DNA of 64,000 nt from Paraburkholderia terricola (lineage in GTDB: Bacteria; Pseudomonadota; Gammaproteobacteria; Burkholderiales; Burkholderiaceae), in contig NZ_FRAB01000024.1 in the NCBI RefSeq assembly GCF_900142195.1, forward strand, positions 33,825 through 97,824, in the 5' to 3' direction. The translations under genes were made by a program, and so were the position numbers. The notes under the pieces were generated by a model that was not told where the DNA came from, did no database searches, and saw nothing but the letters and a program-made list of their open reading frames with translations. This document shows positions 7,699 to 16,316 of the stretch, piece after piece (position 1 is the first letter of the stretch; each line of letters begins with the position of its first letter).

Positions 7699-8466
7699 TT
7701 ATTCGGTCCATGCGTCCGGCAAGCTGTGCGTCAGCGTCGATACGAAACGCGCGGTTTCCGGCTCGCGCGGTTGCATGAAAATATCGCGCGACGGGCCGGC
7801 CTCCACCACCACGCCGTTATTCAGAAACACCACGTCGCGCGCGATCGTCGCGGCGAGCCGCAAGTCGTGCGTCGCCATCAACATCGTCATGCCCTCGGCG
7901 GCGAGTTGCTTGAGCACTTCGACGACCTCGGCCGCGAGACCCGGATCGAGCGCCGACGTGGGCTCGTCGCACAACAGCACTTCCGGCGACGGCGCCAACG
8001 CCCGCGCAATCGCCACGCGCTGCTGCTGCCCGCCCGACAGCGTCGCCGGCCAGACATCCGCCTTGTGCGCGATGCCGACTTTTTCCAGCAACTCGTCCGC
8101 GCGTGCACGCGCTTTTTCCTTGTCCCACTTCAGCACGGTCAAGAGCCCTTCCATCACGTTCTGGCGCACCGTCAGATGCGGAAACAGTTGGAAGTTCTGA
8201 AACACCATGCCCGTACGGCGGCGAATCGTCAGCACCGTTTCGCGCGAGGGTTTGCGCTCACGGCTGAATTCGAGCCGTTGATCGCCGAGTTCGAGCGAAC
8301 CGGCCTCGGGAATTTCGAGCAGGTTCACGCAGCGCAGCAAGGTACTCTTGCCGCTGCCCGACGGGCCGATCAACGCGGTGACGTTACCCGACGCGAGTTG
8401 AAGATCCACCGAACTGAGCACGCGATGTTCGGCGAAGTACTTGTCGATTTTCTCCAGTCGGATCAT
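7699..8466 (-). CDS. Amino-acid (cystine-type) ABC transporter ATP-binding protein
   Basis: A 255-residue ATPase of the polar amino-acid ABC importer family. It has Walker A GPSGSGKST near residue 34, Q-loop VFQNFQLFPHL near residue 85, signature LSGGQQQR near residue 144, Walker B VLLCDEPTSALDP near residue 165, and the H-loop ATHD near residue 202. The start MIRLEKIDKYF at 8466 overlaps the permease stop by one base (TGATG), a typical translational-coupling arrangement. A longer open frame runs upstream into the permease but has no basis. It energises uptake by the membrane subunit and binding protein encoded just upstream in the same operon. The binding protein points to cystine or a related amino acid. 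Substrate is inferred. Confidence 0.9.
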   Translation of the reverse strand: MIRLEKIDKYFAEHRVLSSVDLQLASGNVTALIGPSGSGKSTLLRCVNLLEIPEAGSLELGDQRLEFSRERKPSRETVLTIRRRTGMVFQNFQLFPHLTVRQNVMEGLLTVLKWDKEKARARADELLEKVGIAHKADVWPATLSGGQQQRVAIARALAPSPEVLLCDEPTSALDPGLAAEVVEVLKQLAAEGMTMLMATHDLRLAATIARDVVFLNNGVVVEAGPSRDIFMQPREPETARFVSTLTHSLPDAWTE

Positions 8467-9143
8467 CAGTTGCCCGCCTGAAAAAGTGCATGGCGGCCGA
8501 ACTTGCGCTCGAGTTTGACTTGCGCCGACGACAGCACCGAACTGAAGACCAGATAAACCAGCGCGGCCTCGGTATAAAGAATCAGCGGCTCGTAAGTCAC
8601 CGAAGCGATCCGCTGCGCGGCCTGAAACACCTCGGGCACGGTCAGCACCGCGGCCAATGACGTGTCCTTCACCAGCGCGATAAACGAATTGGACAGCGGC
8701 GGCAGCGCCACGCGCGCCGCTTGCGGCAGGATCGCGCGACGCAGCGCCTGCTCGCGCGTCATCCCCATCGAATACGCCGCCTCCCACTGCCCTTTCGGAA
8801 TCGACTCGATCACCCCGCGTATCACTTCGGAGTTATACGCGCCGACGTTCAGCGAAAAGCCGATGATCGCCGCCGTCAACGGGTCGAGCACGATGCCCAC
8901 GTTCGGCAAGCCGTAGAAGATCACGAACAGTTGCACGAGCAGCGGCGAGCCCCGAAAGAGCCACACGTAAAAGCGCACGATCGCGATCGCCCACTTCGGC
9001 CCGAACAGCCGGACCAGCGCGACGACGAACGCGAGCGCGAGGCCGATGCCGAACGATGCCAGCGTGAGCGGCACGGTAAAGACAAGCCCCGCGTACAGCA
9101 GGGGCCTCAGCGAGTGCGCCATCAGATCCAACCATGCCGGCAT
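8466..9143 (-). CDS. Amino-acid (cystine-type) ABC transporter permease
   Basis: A 225-residue inner-membrane permease of the His/Glu/Gln/Arg ABC superfamily. It begins MPAWLDLMAHSLRPLLYAGL and has about five membrane segments. The EAA-type loop is seen around GMTREQALRRAILPQA near residue 125, where it contacts the ATPase. Family features such as LFRGSPLLVQLFVIFYGLP near residue 62 match TcyL/YecS-like proteins. It lies 22 bases downstream of the binding-protein gene and overlaps the ATPase gene by one base, so the three are one operon. A single permease gene suggests a homodimeric channel. Confidence 0.9.
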   Translation of the reverse strand: MPAWLDLMAHSLRPLLYAGLVFTVPLTLASFGIGLALAFVVALVRLFGPKWAIAIVRFYVWLFRGSPLLVQLFVIFYGLPNVGIVLDPLTAAIIGFSLNVGAYNSEVIRGVIESIPKGQWEAAYSMGMTREQALRRAILPQAARVALPPLSNSFIALVKDTSLAAVLTVPEVFQAAQRIASVTYEPLILYTEAALVYLVFSSVLSSAQVKLERKFGRHALFQAGN

Positions 9144-9165
9144 GATTCAGACTCGCAGGTGGTGT

Positions 9166-9948
9166 TTATTGGGAGACGTCCTTGCCGAAATACTTCTGCG
9201 AGAGTTTCGCGTAGGTGCCGTCTTTCTTGATCTCGGCGAGCGCCTTGTTGATCGCCGCCTGCAACTCCGGGTTGCCCTTGCGGATCAGCACCGCGGATTT
9301 GTCGCTGCTATCCGGCGAGGTATCGAGCGCGGCGATCTTCACCTTCGCATCCGGCTTGTGCTTCTTGAAGTCGAGGAACGACAGCGAATCGTTGACGGTC
9401 GCATCCACGCGGCCCGAGGTCAGCAGGTCGATCGATTCGTTGAAGCCCTGCACGGGAATCACTTCCGCGCCATGCGCCGCCGCGATCTTGCCGAAGTTGC
9501 TGGTCAGCGTGTTGGCGGATTTCTTGCCTTTGAGGTCGTCGAAATTCTTGATCGCGCTGTTGTCGGAACGCACGATCAGCGCCGCGTGCGACGTGATGTA
9601 CGGGTCGGAGAAATCGTATTTGGCCTTGCGCGCCTCGGTGACGGCCACTTCGTTGATCACGGCGTCGTAGCGGTTCACATCGAGGCCGGCGATCAGGCCG
9701 TCCCATTTGCCTTCGACGAATTGCGGCTTGACGCCGAGGCGCTGCGCGATCGCCGTGCCGATCTCCACGTCGAAGCCGGTCAGGTTGCCCGATTCGTCGT
9801 GATACGTGAACGGCGCATAGGTGCCTTCAGTGCCGATCTTGAACACGCCGGCGGATTTGATCCGCGCGAGTTCATCGGCGGCGAACGCGGAGCTCACGGC
9901 CACCGCTTGAAACAGCGCGATCAGCAGGATGGAACGAATCGACTTCAT
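9166..9948 (-). CDS. Periplasmic amino-acid (cystine-type) binding protein
   Basis: A 260-residue solute-binding protein of family 3. The Sec signal peptide ends near AFA/ADE (residue 23). The mature protein shows the family sequence GTEGTYAPFTYHDESGNLTG (about residues 38-57), FDVEIGTAIAQRLGV, and NDSLSFLDFKKH near residue 165. The DSSDKSAVLIRKGNPEL stretch resembles FliY/TcyJ cystine-binding proteins more than Glu or Arg binders. The start ATG at 9948 has CGGAG about seven bases upstream. It is the first gene of the three-gene operon. Its leader carries the hairpin/pseudoknot candidate at 9965-10054, which suggests expression is controlled at the RNA level. Confidence 0.9.
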   Translation of the reverse strand: MKSIRSILLIALFQAVAVSSAFAADELARIKSAGVFKIGTEGTYAPFTYHDESGNLTGFDVEIGTAIAQRLGVKPQFVEGKWDGLIAGLDVNRYDAVINEVAVTEARKAKYDFSDPYITSHAALIVRSDNSAIKNFDDLKGKKSANTLTSNFGKIAAAHGAEVIPVQGFNESIDLLTSGRVDATVNDSLSFLDFKKHKPDAKVKIAALDTSPDSSDKSAVLIRKGNPELQAAINKALAEIKKDGTYAKLSQKYFGKDVSQ

Positions 9949-9964
9949 CAGTTGGCTCCGTAAA

Positions 9965-10054
9965 GTTTGCTACGTCGGTTGCATGGTCTTGTTCGACAGA
10001 TCCCCGCCTGGGTCGCGCCGGGCGGAGTGGGCGGACTGTAGCAAACGGTCCGCC
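9965..10054 (-). promoter_or_regulatory. Candidate pseudoknot leader RNA upstream of the transporter operon
   Basis: In the minus-strand RNA a 7-bp stem GGCGGAC/GTCCGCC (10054-10048 with 10036-10030) closes an 11-base loop at 10047-10037. Nine loop bases, GTTTGCTAC (10046-10038), are exactly complementary to GTAGCAAAC at 9973-9965. That segment sits four bases upstream of the CGGAG ribosome binding site and 16 bases from the ATG. Loop-to-downstream pairing would form an H-type pseudoknot over the translation start region. On the plus strand the same stem is followed by TTTTT, so it could also act as a terminator for antisense transcription. No Rfam class is recognised. Confidence 0.5.
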
Positions 10055-10252
10055 TTTTTACAAAGGATCAGGTTTGCGATCAATATGCGCACACGTGCTA
10101 AGCGGACAGCGGCGGCCTCCGGTGCGACATGGAATTCCACTCTACAGCAGATAGGGCGGACGCGGCATGCATCGCAACATGGAACGCATGCCGCGCGCCA
10201 TCGGGGAAAACGCGGGCGAGGTGCTGCCGCGGCGAACGCGCGGCATTGAGAA

Positions 10253-10277
10253 ACGGGCGGCGCCGAAGGCCGCCCGT
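10253..10277 (-). terminator. Terminator-like hairpin after hydA
   Basis: ACGGGCGGC (10253-10261) pairs with GCCGCCCGT (10269-10277), a 9-bp stem with a 7-base loop. In the minus-strand direction it is followed by TTTCTC, a short T-rich tail. It lies 18 bases beyond the hydA stop codon and probably ends the pyrimidine operon transcript. Confidence 0.6.
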
Positions 10278-10295
10278 CGTGCGATGGGCAAGGAT

Positions 10296-11747
10296 CTAGC
10301 GCTCCACGCGATGCGGTTCCTTCAACTTGTTGGCCACGCGGATCGCCTCGAAATACGCCGGGTTCGGCGGACGCTTCAGGTAGCGCCCCGCGCCGCGCAC
10401 CGCGCGCAGTTCGCCGTCGGTCCACGCGAGCGCGCCGCGCGTGAGCGTATGCATCGCCACGCCCTGCACCGTCATGCCTTCGAATACGTTGAAGTCGACG
10501 TTCTGATGATGCGTCTTGACCGAGATCGTCTTGCTCGCATTCGGGTCCCACACCACGAGGTCGGCGTCCGCGCCGACCTGCACGGCGCCCTTGCGCGGAT
10601 ACAGGTTGAAAATCTGCGCGGCGTTCGTCGACGTGATGCGCACGAATTCATTCGGCGTGAGACGTCCTGAATTCACACCGTGATGCCACAGCACGGCCAT
10701 GCGATCCTCCACGCCGCCGCAACCGTTCGGGATCTTCGTGAAGTCCTCGCGGCCCATTGCCTTCTGCGACGCGCAGAACACGCAGTGATCGGTCGCCGTG
10801 GTATGCAACTGGCCGGCTTGCAGACCGCGCCACAATGCCTCGCGATGCTCGGCCGAGCGGAACGGCGGGCTCATCACGTGCGCGGCGGCGCGGGTCCAGT
10901 CGGGATCGCGATACACGGCCTCGTCGATCACCAGGTGGCCCGGCAGCACTTCGCCGAACACGCGCAGGCCCTCGCTGCGCGCGCGGGCAATCGCATCGAC
11001 CGCGTCTTTCGCGGACACGTGCACGATATACACCGGCACGCCCAGCACTTGCGCGATGCGGATCGCGCGATTGGCCGCCTCGCCCTCCACCTCGGGCGGC
11101 CGCGACAAGGGATGCGCCTCCGGTCCCGTCAAGCCTTTCGCCAGCAACTGACGCTGCAACTGAAACACCAGTTCACCGTTTTCCGCATGCACGGTAGGCA
11201 GCGCGCCGAGTTCGAGCGAACGCGAGAAGCTGTTCACCAGCACTTCGTCGTCGGCCATGATCGCGTTCTTGTAGGCCATGAAATGCTTGAAGCTCGACAC
11301 GCCATGGTCATGCACCAGCGTGCCCATGTCGCGATGCACCGACTCGTCCCACCACGTCACCGCGACGTGAAATCCGTAGTCCGCCGAGGCTTTTTCGGCC
11401 CAGCCGCGCCACGCGTTGAACGCATCCATCAACGGTTGCTTCGGGCTCGGAATCACGAAGTCGATGATGCTCGTCGTGCCGCCCGACAAACCCGCGGCCG
11501 TGCCGGTGTAGAAATCGTCGCTCGCCGTCGTGCCCATGAACGGCAGTTCCATATGCGTGTGCGGATCGATGCCGCCGGGCATCACGTATTGCCCGCCGGC
11601 ATCGACGATCGTCGCGCCCGCCGGCGCCTCCAGGTCCGCGCCGATTTGCAGGATCGTGCCGCCGTCCTGCGGGTCCGCGCACAACACGTCCGCGCGATAC
11701 GTGTTCTGCGCGTCGATGATGGTCCCGCCGCGAATCAGGGTCGTCAT
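10296..11747 (-). CDS. hydA: Dihydropyrimidinase (D-hydantoinase)
   Basis: This 483-residue amidohydrolase opens 5,6-dihydrouracil or dihydrothymine to the N-carbamoyl beta-amino acid, the second step of reductive pyrimidine degradation. Visible active-site features are the metal motif GGIDPHTHMELPFMGT near residue 57, the carbamylated-lysine segment SSFKHFMAYKNAIM near residue 150, HAENG near residue 181 and VHVSAKDA near residue 238. Length and start (MTTLIRGGTIIDAQN) fit the family. It is the last gene of the minus-strand cluster, 58 bases after the NCS1 permease. Dihydropyrimidine dehydrogenase and carbamoyl-amide hydrolase genes in the same operon support dihydropyrimidine rather than hydantoin as the natural substrate. 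Confidence 0.94.
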   Translation of the reverse strand: MTTLIRGGTIIDAQNTYRADVLCADPQDGGTILQIGADLEAPAGATIVDAGGQYVMPGGIDPHTHMELPFMGTTASDDFYTGTAAGLSGGTTSIIDFVIPSPKQPLMDAFNAWRGWAEKASADYGFHVAVTWWDESVHRDMGTLVHDHGVSSFKHFMAYKNAIMADDEVLVNSFSRSLELGALPTVHAENGELVFQLQRQLLAKGLTGPEAHPLSRPPEVEGEAANRAIRIAQVLGVPVYIVHVSAKDAVDAIARARSEGLRVFGEVLPGHLVIDEAVYRDPDWTRAAAHVMSPPFRSAEHREALWRGLQAGQLHTTATDHCVFCASQKAMGREDFTKIPNGCGGVEDRMAVLWHHGVNSGRLTPNEFVRITSTNAAQIFNLYPRKGAVQVGADADLVVWDPNASKTISVKTHHQNVDFNVFEGMTVQGVAMHTLTRGALAWTDGELRAVRGAGRYLKRPPNPAYFEAIRVANKLKEPHRVER

Positions 11748-11805
11748 GTTGCCGCCTCCTCATTGCTGGTTTCATGCCGCGTACTTCGTTCGAGCGCGCG
11801 GCTGT

Positions 11806-13317
11806 TCATGCGCTCGCCACGCGCGCGCTGGTTCCCTTGCTCAGCTTCATCCACGCGCTGTACACGATCGACGCCAGCGCGAGTCCCACAAACCATGCAT
11901 ACGTGTAGAGCGTATTGAAGATCGCCGGCACGTTCGGAAACGCCGCGGGAAACGCGGTGTGCAGGAAGCCCGGCAAATTCGGCAGCACGCCGATGACCAA
12001 TGCGACCACCGCACCGATATTCCAGCCGCCCGTATAGCTGTACTCGCCATGCTCGTCGAACAGTTCTCGCGGGTCCAGCCGCGTGCCGCGAATCAGGAAG
12101 TAGTCGACCATCAGAATGCCCGCCACCGGACCGAGCAACGCCGAATAGCCGACCAGCCACGTGAAGATATAGCCTTGGGTGGTGGCGAGAATCTTCCACG
12201 GCATCATCACGATCGCGATGGTCGCGGTAATCATGCCGCCGACGCGATACGAAATACCCTTGGGCCACAGGCTCGAAAAATCATAAGCCGGACCGACGAG
12301 ATTCGCCGCGAGATTGCAGCACATCGTGTCGAGCGTCAGGATGATCAGCGCGAGGCCGACGCCGATGCCGGTCATGCGGCTCGTCAGATCGATCGGATCC
12401 CAGATCGCCTTGCCGTAGATCACCACGGTCGCCGACGTCACCACCACCGAAATCACGGAGAGCAAGGCCATCGGCACGGGCAAGCCGATCGACTGGCCGA
12501 TGATCTGGTCGCGCTGCGTTTTGGCGAAGCGCGTGAAGTCGGGAATATTCAGCGCGAGCGTGGCCCAGAAGCCCACCATCGCAGTCAGGCCCGGCCAGAA
12601 CGTCGCCCAGAACAAGCCCTCTTTCTTGCCGCCCGGCACGAACTGCGACGGCGCGGACAACATCGAACCGAGCCCGCCCGCCTTCGAGGTCGCCCACCAC
12701 ACGAGCGCGATGCACATCACGATCTTGATCGGCGCGGACCAGCTTTCGAGCCAGCGGATCGAATCGGTGCCATGCACGATGAAGTAGATTTGCAGCGCCC
12801 AGAACACCAGAAAGCACGCGAGTTGCGCCGCCGAGATGTCGAGAAACGGCAATGCCGCGCCGTGCAGCGCGTTGCCGGTGAGAATGTTCAGCAGCGTATA
12901 GATCGCGCTGCCGCCGAGCCACGTCTGAATCCCATACCAGCCGCACGCGACGATCGCCCGCAGCATCGCCGGCAATTTCGCGCCCTGCGTGCCGAACGAC
13001 GAGCGCACCAGCACCGCGTACGGAATGCCGTGCTTCGCGCCCGCGTGACCGATCAGCAGCATCGGCACCAGCACGATCAGATTGCCGAGCAGCACGGTCA
13101 ACACCGCCTGCCAGGGCGACATGCCCTCTTCCGTCAAGCCGGCGGCGAGCATGTACGACGCGATGTTCATCACCATGCCGACCCACAGCGCGGCGAAGTG
13201 ATACCACCTCCACGTGCGTTGCGCGACGCCGGTGGGCGCCAGGTCGTCGTTGTAAAGACTGCTGCCCTGCGCGCCGGCCGCGAACTGCGGATCGACGGGA
13301 TGCGCTGTCTGCTTCAT
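11806..13317 (-). CDS. NCS1-family nucleobase:cation symporter
   Basis: A 503-residue membrane protein with about 12 transmembrane segments of the nucleobase:cation symporter-1 family. The start MKQTAHPVDPQF at 13317 is supported by GGAG eight bases upstream. The upstream in-frame extension has no such site. Typical NCS1 pieces are SLYNDDLAPT near residue 22, WRWYHFAALWVGMVMNI near residue 38 with the substrate-pocket tryptophan region, and GIQTWLGGSAIYTLL near residue 130. Within a pyrimidine-degradation operon it most likely imports uracil, thymine, dihydropyrimidine or a hydantoin. The exact substrate cannot be read from the sequence. Confidence 0.9.
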   Translation of the reverse strand: MKQTAHPVDPQFAAGAQGSSLYNDDLAPTGVAQRTWRWYHFAALWVGMVMNIASYMLAAGLTEEGMSPWQAVLTVLLGNLIVLVPMLLIGHAGAKHGIPYAVLVRSSFGTQGAKLPAMLRAIVACGWYGIQTWLGGSAIYTLLNILTGNALHGAALPFLDISAAQLACFLVFWALQIYFIVHGTDSIRWLESWSAPIKIVMCIALVWWATSKAGGLGSMLSAPSQFVPGGKKEGLFWATFWPGLTAMVGFWATLALNIPDFTRFAKTQRDQIIGQSIGLPVPMALLSVISVVVTSATVVIYGKAIWDPIDLTSRMTGIGVGLALIILTLDTMCCNLAANLVGPAYDFSSLWPKGISYRVGGMITATIAIVMMPWKILATTQGYIFTWLVGYSALLGPVAGILMVDYFLIRGTRLDPRELFDEHGEYSYTGGWNIGAVVALVIGVLPNLPGFLHTAFPAAFPNVPAIFNTLYTYAWFVGLALASIVYSAWMKLSKGTSARVASA

Positions 13318-13427
13318 CGAAAGATCTCCACTGGATCGTTGGGGCCCGCGCGGCTTCTCGTGGCGCGTCGGGTCTTTGGGGACACTCAGGTTCAGTACAG
13401 GCGCTTCCTCGATGGGGACTGCGTGTT

Positions 13428-14762
13428 TCAAGCCGCCTTGGCCGCATGAGCCTGCGCGTGTTCGGCGGTTTCAGCCGCGCTCGATGTGTCGCTCTCTTGC
13501 GCCGTCGCCCTCGTGGGATTGTTCGGATGCGTGGTCCAGTTCGCGTACTCGCCGTTGTCCACGCGTTCCATCGTGATGCACTGCTCCACCGGGCATACGT
13601 GCATGCACAGATTGCAGCCGACGCACTCGGAGTCCATCACTTCAAAATGCCGGACGCCATCTTTTTCTTTCATGATCGCCTGGTGCGCGGTGTCCTCGCA
13701 GGCGATATGGCACAGCCCGCACTGAATGCACTTGTCCTGATCGATGCGCGCCTTGATGTCGTATTTGAGGTTCAGGTATTTCCAGTCGGTGACGTTCGGC
13801 ACCGCGCGGCCGCGAATCTCGTCGAGCGTCGCGTAGCCTTTTTCGTCCATCCAGTTCGAAAGGCCATCGGCCAGATCGGAGACGATGCGAAACCCGTAGT
13901 GCATCGCCGCCGTGCAGACCTGCACGCTTCCCGCGCCCAGCACGATGAATTCCGCGGCGTCGCGCCACGTCGAAATGCCGCCGATGCCGGAGATCGGCAG
14001 ATTCGGCGTTTCCACGTCGCGGGCGATTTCCGCGACCATGTTCAGTGCGATCGGCTTCACCGCCGGGCCGCAGTAGCCGCCGTGCGTGCCTTTGCCATCG
14101 ACCATCGGCAACGGCGACATCGCGTCCAGATCGACCGCGACGATCGAGTTGATCGTATTGATCAGCGAGACGCCGTCGGCGCCGCCTTGATACGCCGCGC
14201 GCGAACCGAGCCGAATGTCGCTGATATTCGGCGTGAGCTTCACGAGGCACGGCAGCTTCGTGCCTTCCTTGACCCAGCGCGTGACCATCTCGATGTACTC
14301 GGGCACCTGGCCCACCGCCGCGCCCATGCCGCGTTCGCTCATGCCATGCGGACAACCGAAATTCAATTCCACCGCGTCGGCGCCGGTGTCCTCGACGAGC
14401 GGCAGGATCCATTTCCAGTCGCGTTCGTTGCACGGCACCATCAGCGAGACGATCATCGCGCGCTCGGGCCAGTCGCGCTTGACTTGCGCGATCTCGCGCA
14501 GATTGACGTCGAGCGGACGGTCCGTGATCAGTTCGATGTTGTTCAGGCCCGCGATGCGCTGGCCGTTCCATTGCACCGCGCCGTAGCGCGAGCTGACGTT
14601 CACGACGTGCGGGTCGAGGCCGAGCGTCTTCCACACCACGCCGCCCCAGCCCGCTTCGAACGCGCGGTTCACGTTATAGGCTTTGTCGGTCGGCGGCGCG
14701 GAAGCGAGCCAGAAAGGATTCGGCGAGGTGATGCCGGCAATCGTACAGCGCAGATCGGCCAT
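13428..14762 (-). CDS. preA: NAD-dependent dihydropyrimidine dehydrogenase subunit PreA
   Basis: The catalytic subunit of bacterial dihydropyrimidine dehydrogenase reduces uracil and thymine to the 5,6-dihydro forms. The 444-residue protein starts MADLRCTIAGI and contains an FMN-binding TIM barrel like dihydroorotate dehydrogenase, with NPFWLASAPPTD near residue 15 and NFGCPHGMSERGMG near residue 138. Its C-terminal ferredoxin domain has two 4Fe-4S motifs, CIQCGLCHIAC near residue 342 and CVGCNLCMHVC near residue 379. An Ala/Glu-rich tail of about 30 residues ends the protein. preT lies 60 bases upstream, and the two form the PreTA complex. The neighbouring hydantoinase and amidohydrolase complete the pathway. 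Confidence 0.95.
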   Translation of the reverse strand: MADLRCTIAGITSPNPFWLASAPPTDKAYNVNRAFEAGWGGVVWKTLGLDPHVVNVSSRYGAVQWNGQRIAGLNNIELITDRPLDVNLREIAQVKRDWPERAMIVSLMVPCNERDWKWILPLVEDTGADAVELNFGCPHGMSERGMGAAVGQVPEYIEMVTRWVKEGTKLPCLVKLTPNISDIRLGSRAAYQGGADGVSLINTINSIVAVDLDAMSPLPMVDGKGTHGGYCGPAVKPIALNMVAEIARDVETPNLPISGIGGISTWRDAAEFIVLGAGSVQVCTAAMHYGFRIVSDLADGLSNWMDEKGYATLDEIRGRAVPNVTDWKYLNLKYDIKARIDQDKCIQCGLCHIACEDTAHQAIMKEKDGVRHFEVMDSECVGCNLCMHVCPVEQCITMERVDNGEYANWTTHPNNPTRATAQESDTSSAAETAEHAQAHAAKAA

Positions 14763-14822
14763 GTTCGGCTCCTTGGGGACTGCTGTTTTTGTCTGGTGTG
14801 ATGCGTGGCTTCGCGGCCGCCG

Positions 14823-16178
14823 CTAGGCGGCCTTGATCGCCATGCGGGCGAACTGCGCATCGATCGCCGCGGCGGCGAGCTTGCCGTCCTGCACCGCCTG
14901 CACCGTGAGATCCACGCCGCCGGTCGCCGCGCAATCGCCGCCCGCCCAGACGCCTGCAAGCGAGGTCTGCCCGTTCGCATCGACGGCGATGCGGCTGCCG
15001 TCGAGCGTCAGCAATTCCCGTTCGATACCCACGGCAACCAGCGTTTGACCGATCGCCTTGAGCACCATGTCGGCCTCGACCACGAAGCGCTCCTGCGCCT
15101 GATTGCCTTCGTCCGCTGTACGTTCGAATTCGACACCGGTGACGACGCCGCCCTCGCCGATCAACCGCACCGGCCTCGCATGCGTGACGAGCGTGACGCC
15201 GTTGGTCTGCGCGAACTCGCGCTCGGCCCACGTCGCGCTCATCGCTTCCACGCCGCGCCGGTACGCCATCGTCACGGCGGTCGCGCCGAGCTTGCGGCTC
15301 TGCACGGCGGCGTCCACCGCCGTATTGCCGCCGCCGATCACGACCACGCGGCGGCCTACCGGCACCGTGCCGAGGTCGCTCGCGTCGCGCACCTGTTCGA
15401 TGAAATCCACCGCGTTCATCACGCCGCTCAGGTCTTCGCCTTCCATCGCCAGCGCGCGCACGCCGGTCAGGCCGATCGCGAGAAACACGGCGTCATGGTT
15501 CTTGCGCAGCGTGTCGAGCGTGACGTCACGCCCGAGCGCCACGCCGTATTCGATCTCGATGCCGCCGACCGAACACAGCCACGCCACTTCCCGCTGTGCG
15601 AAATCGTCGACGGTTTTGTAAGCGGCAATGCCGTATTCGTTGAGGCCGCCCGCTTTCTCGCGGGCGTCGAAGAGGGTGACGCGATGCCCCGCGAGCGCGA
15701 GCCGATGCGCGCACGCGAGCCCCGCCGGTCCCGCGCCGACCACCGCGACGTGCCGCCCTGTTTCCGCCGCGCGCTTGAACAGCACCTCGCCGCGCGCCAT
15801 CGCCCAATCGGTCGCATGGCGTTGCAGCGCGCCGATCGCCACCGGCTTCGCGTCCTGGTGGTTACGCACGCAAGCCCCCTCGCAAAGAATCTCGGTCGGG
15901 CAGACGCGCGCGCACATGCCGCCCATCGGATTGGCCGACAGGATATCGACGGCGGCGCCCTTCAGATTGCCGTTGCCGATCTTGCGGATGAAGCCGGGAA
16001 TGTCGATCCGTGTCGGGCACGCATTCACGCATGGCGCGTCGTAGCAGTAGTGGCAGCGGCTCGCCGCCGCGGCCGCGGCGCTTGCGTCGAGCAAGGGCGC
16101 GATGTCGGAGAACTCGCACGCCAACTGCTCGGGCGACAGGCGCTGCGCGGCAATGTCGCCGGTTTGCTTGATGGCCAT
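14823..16178 (-). CDS. preT: Dihydropyrimidine dehydrogenase subunit PreT (NAD/FAD/Fe-S)
   Basis: The 451-residue electron-input subunit resembles the N-terminal half of eukaryotic dihydropyrimidine dehydrogenase and the small subunit of glutamate synthase. It has an N-terminal Fe-S region with CHYCYDAPCVNACPTRID near residue 42 and CARVCPTEILCEGACV near residue 90. It also has an FAD dinucleotide fold VVGAGPAGLACAHR near residue 145 and an NAD fold VVIGGGNTAVDAA near residue 278. It passes electrons from NAD(P)H to PreA. The start MAIKQTGDIAAQRLSPEQ at 16178 is the first in-frame ATG of a family-like N-terminus. Confidence 0.93.
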   Translation of the reverse strand: MAIKQTGDIAAQRLSPEQLACEFSDIAPLLDASAAAAAASRCHYCYDAPCVNACPTRIDIPGFIRKIGNGNLKGAAVDILSANPMGGMCARVCPTEILCEGACVRNHQDAKPVAIGALQRHATDWAMARGEVLFKRAAETGRHVAVVGAGPAGLACAHRLALAGHRVTLFDAREKAGGLNEYGIAAYKTVDDFAQREVAWLCSVGGIEIEYGVALGRDVTLDTLRKNHDAVFLAIGLTGVRALAMEGEDLSGVMNAVDFIEQVRDASDLGTVPVGRRVVVIGGGNTAVDAAVQSRKLGATAVTMAYRRGVEAMSATWAEREFAQTNGVTLVTHARPVRLIGEGGVVTGVEFERTADEGNQAQERFVVEADMVLKAIGQTLVAVGIERELLTLDGSRIAVDANGQTSLAGVWAGGDCAATGGVDLTVQAVQDGKLAAAAIDAQFARMAIKAA

Positions 16179-16316
16179 ACACGTTCCTTCTTCGTTGTGA
16201 GGACGTAGCCGTACCTGCCGGCTGCGTTTCAGGCGAAGCCGGGACGGCGTGTTTCATGGGCACTACGGTGAAGCGAGTGATGCAACCGAATCACGCAACC
16301 GCTGCCGCAAAAAGCG

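Noticed and set aside
10030..10060. Plus-strand intrinsic terminator reading of the 10030-10054 hairpin
   Set aside because: The T-run fits, but no plus-strand gene ends nearby. Both flanking genes are on the minus strand, so I favour a leader-RNA role.
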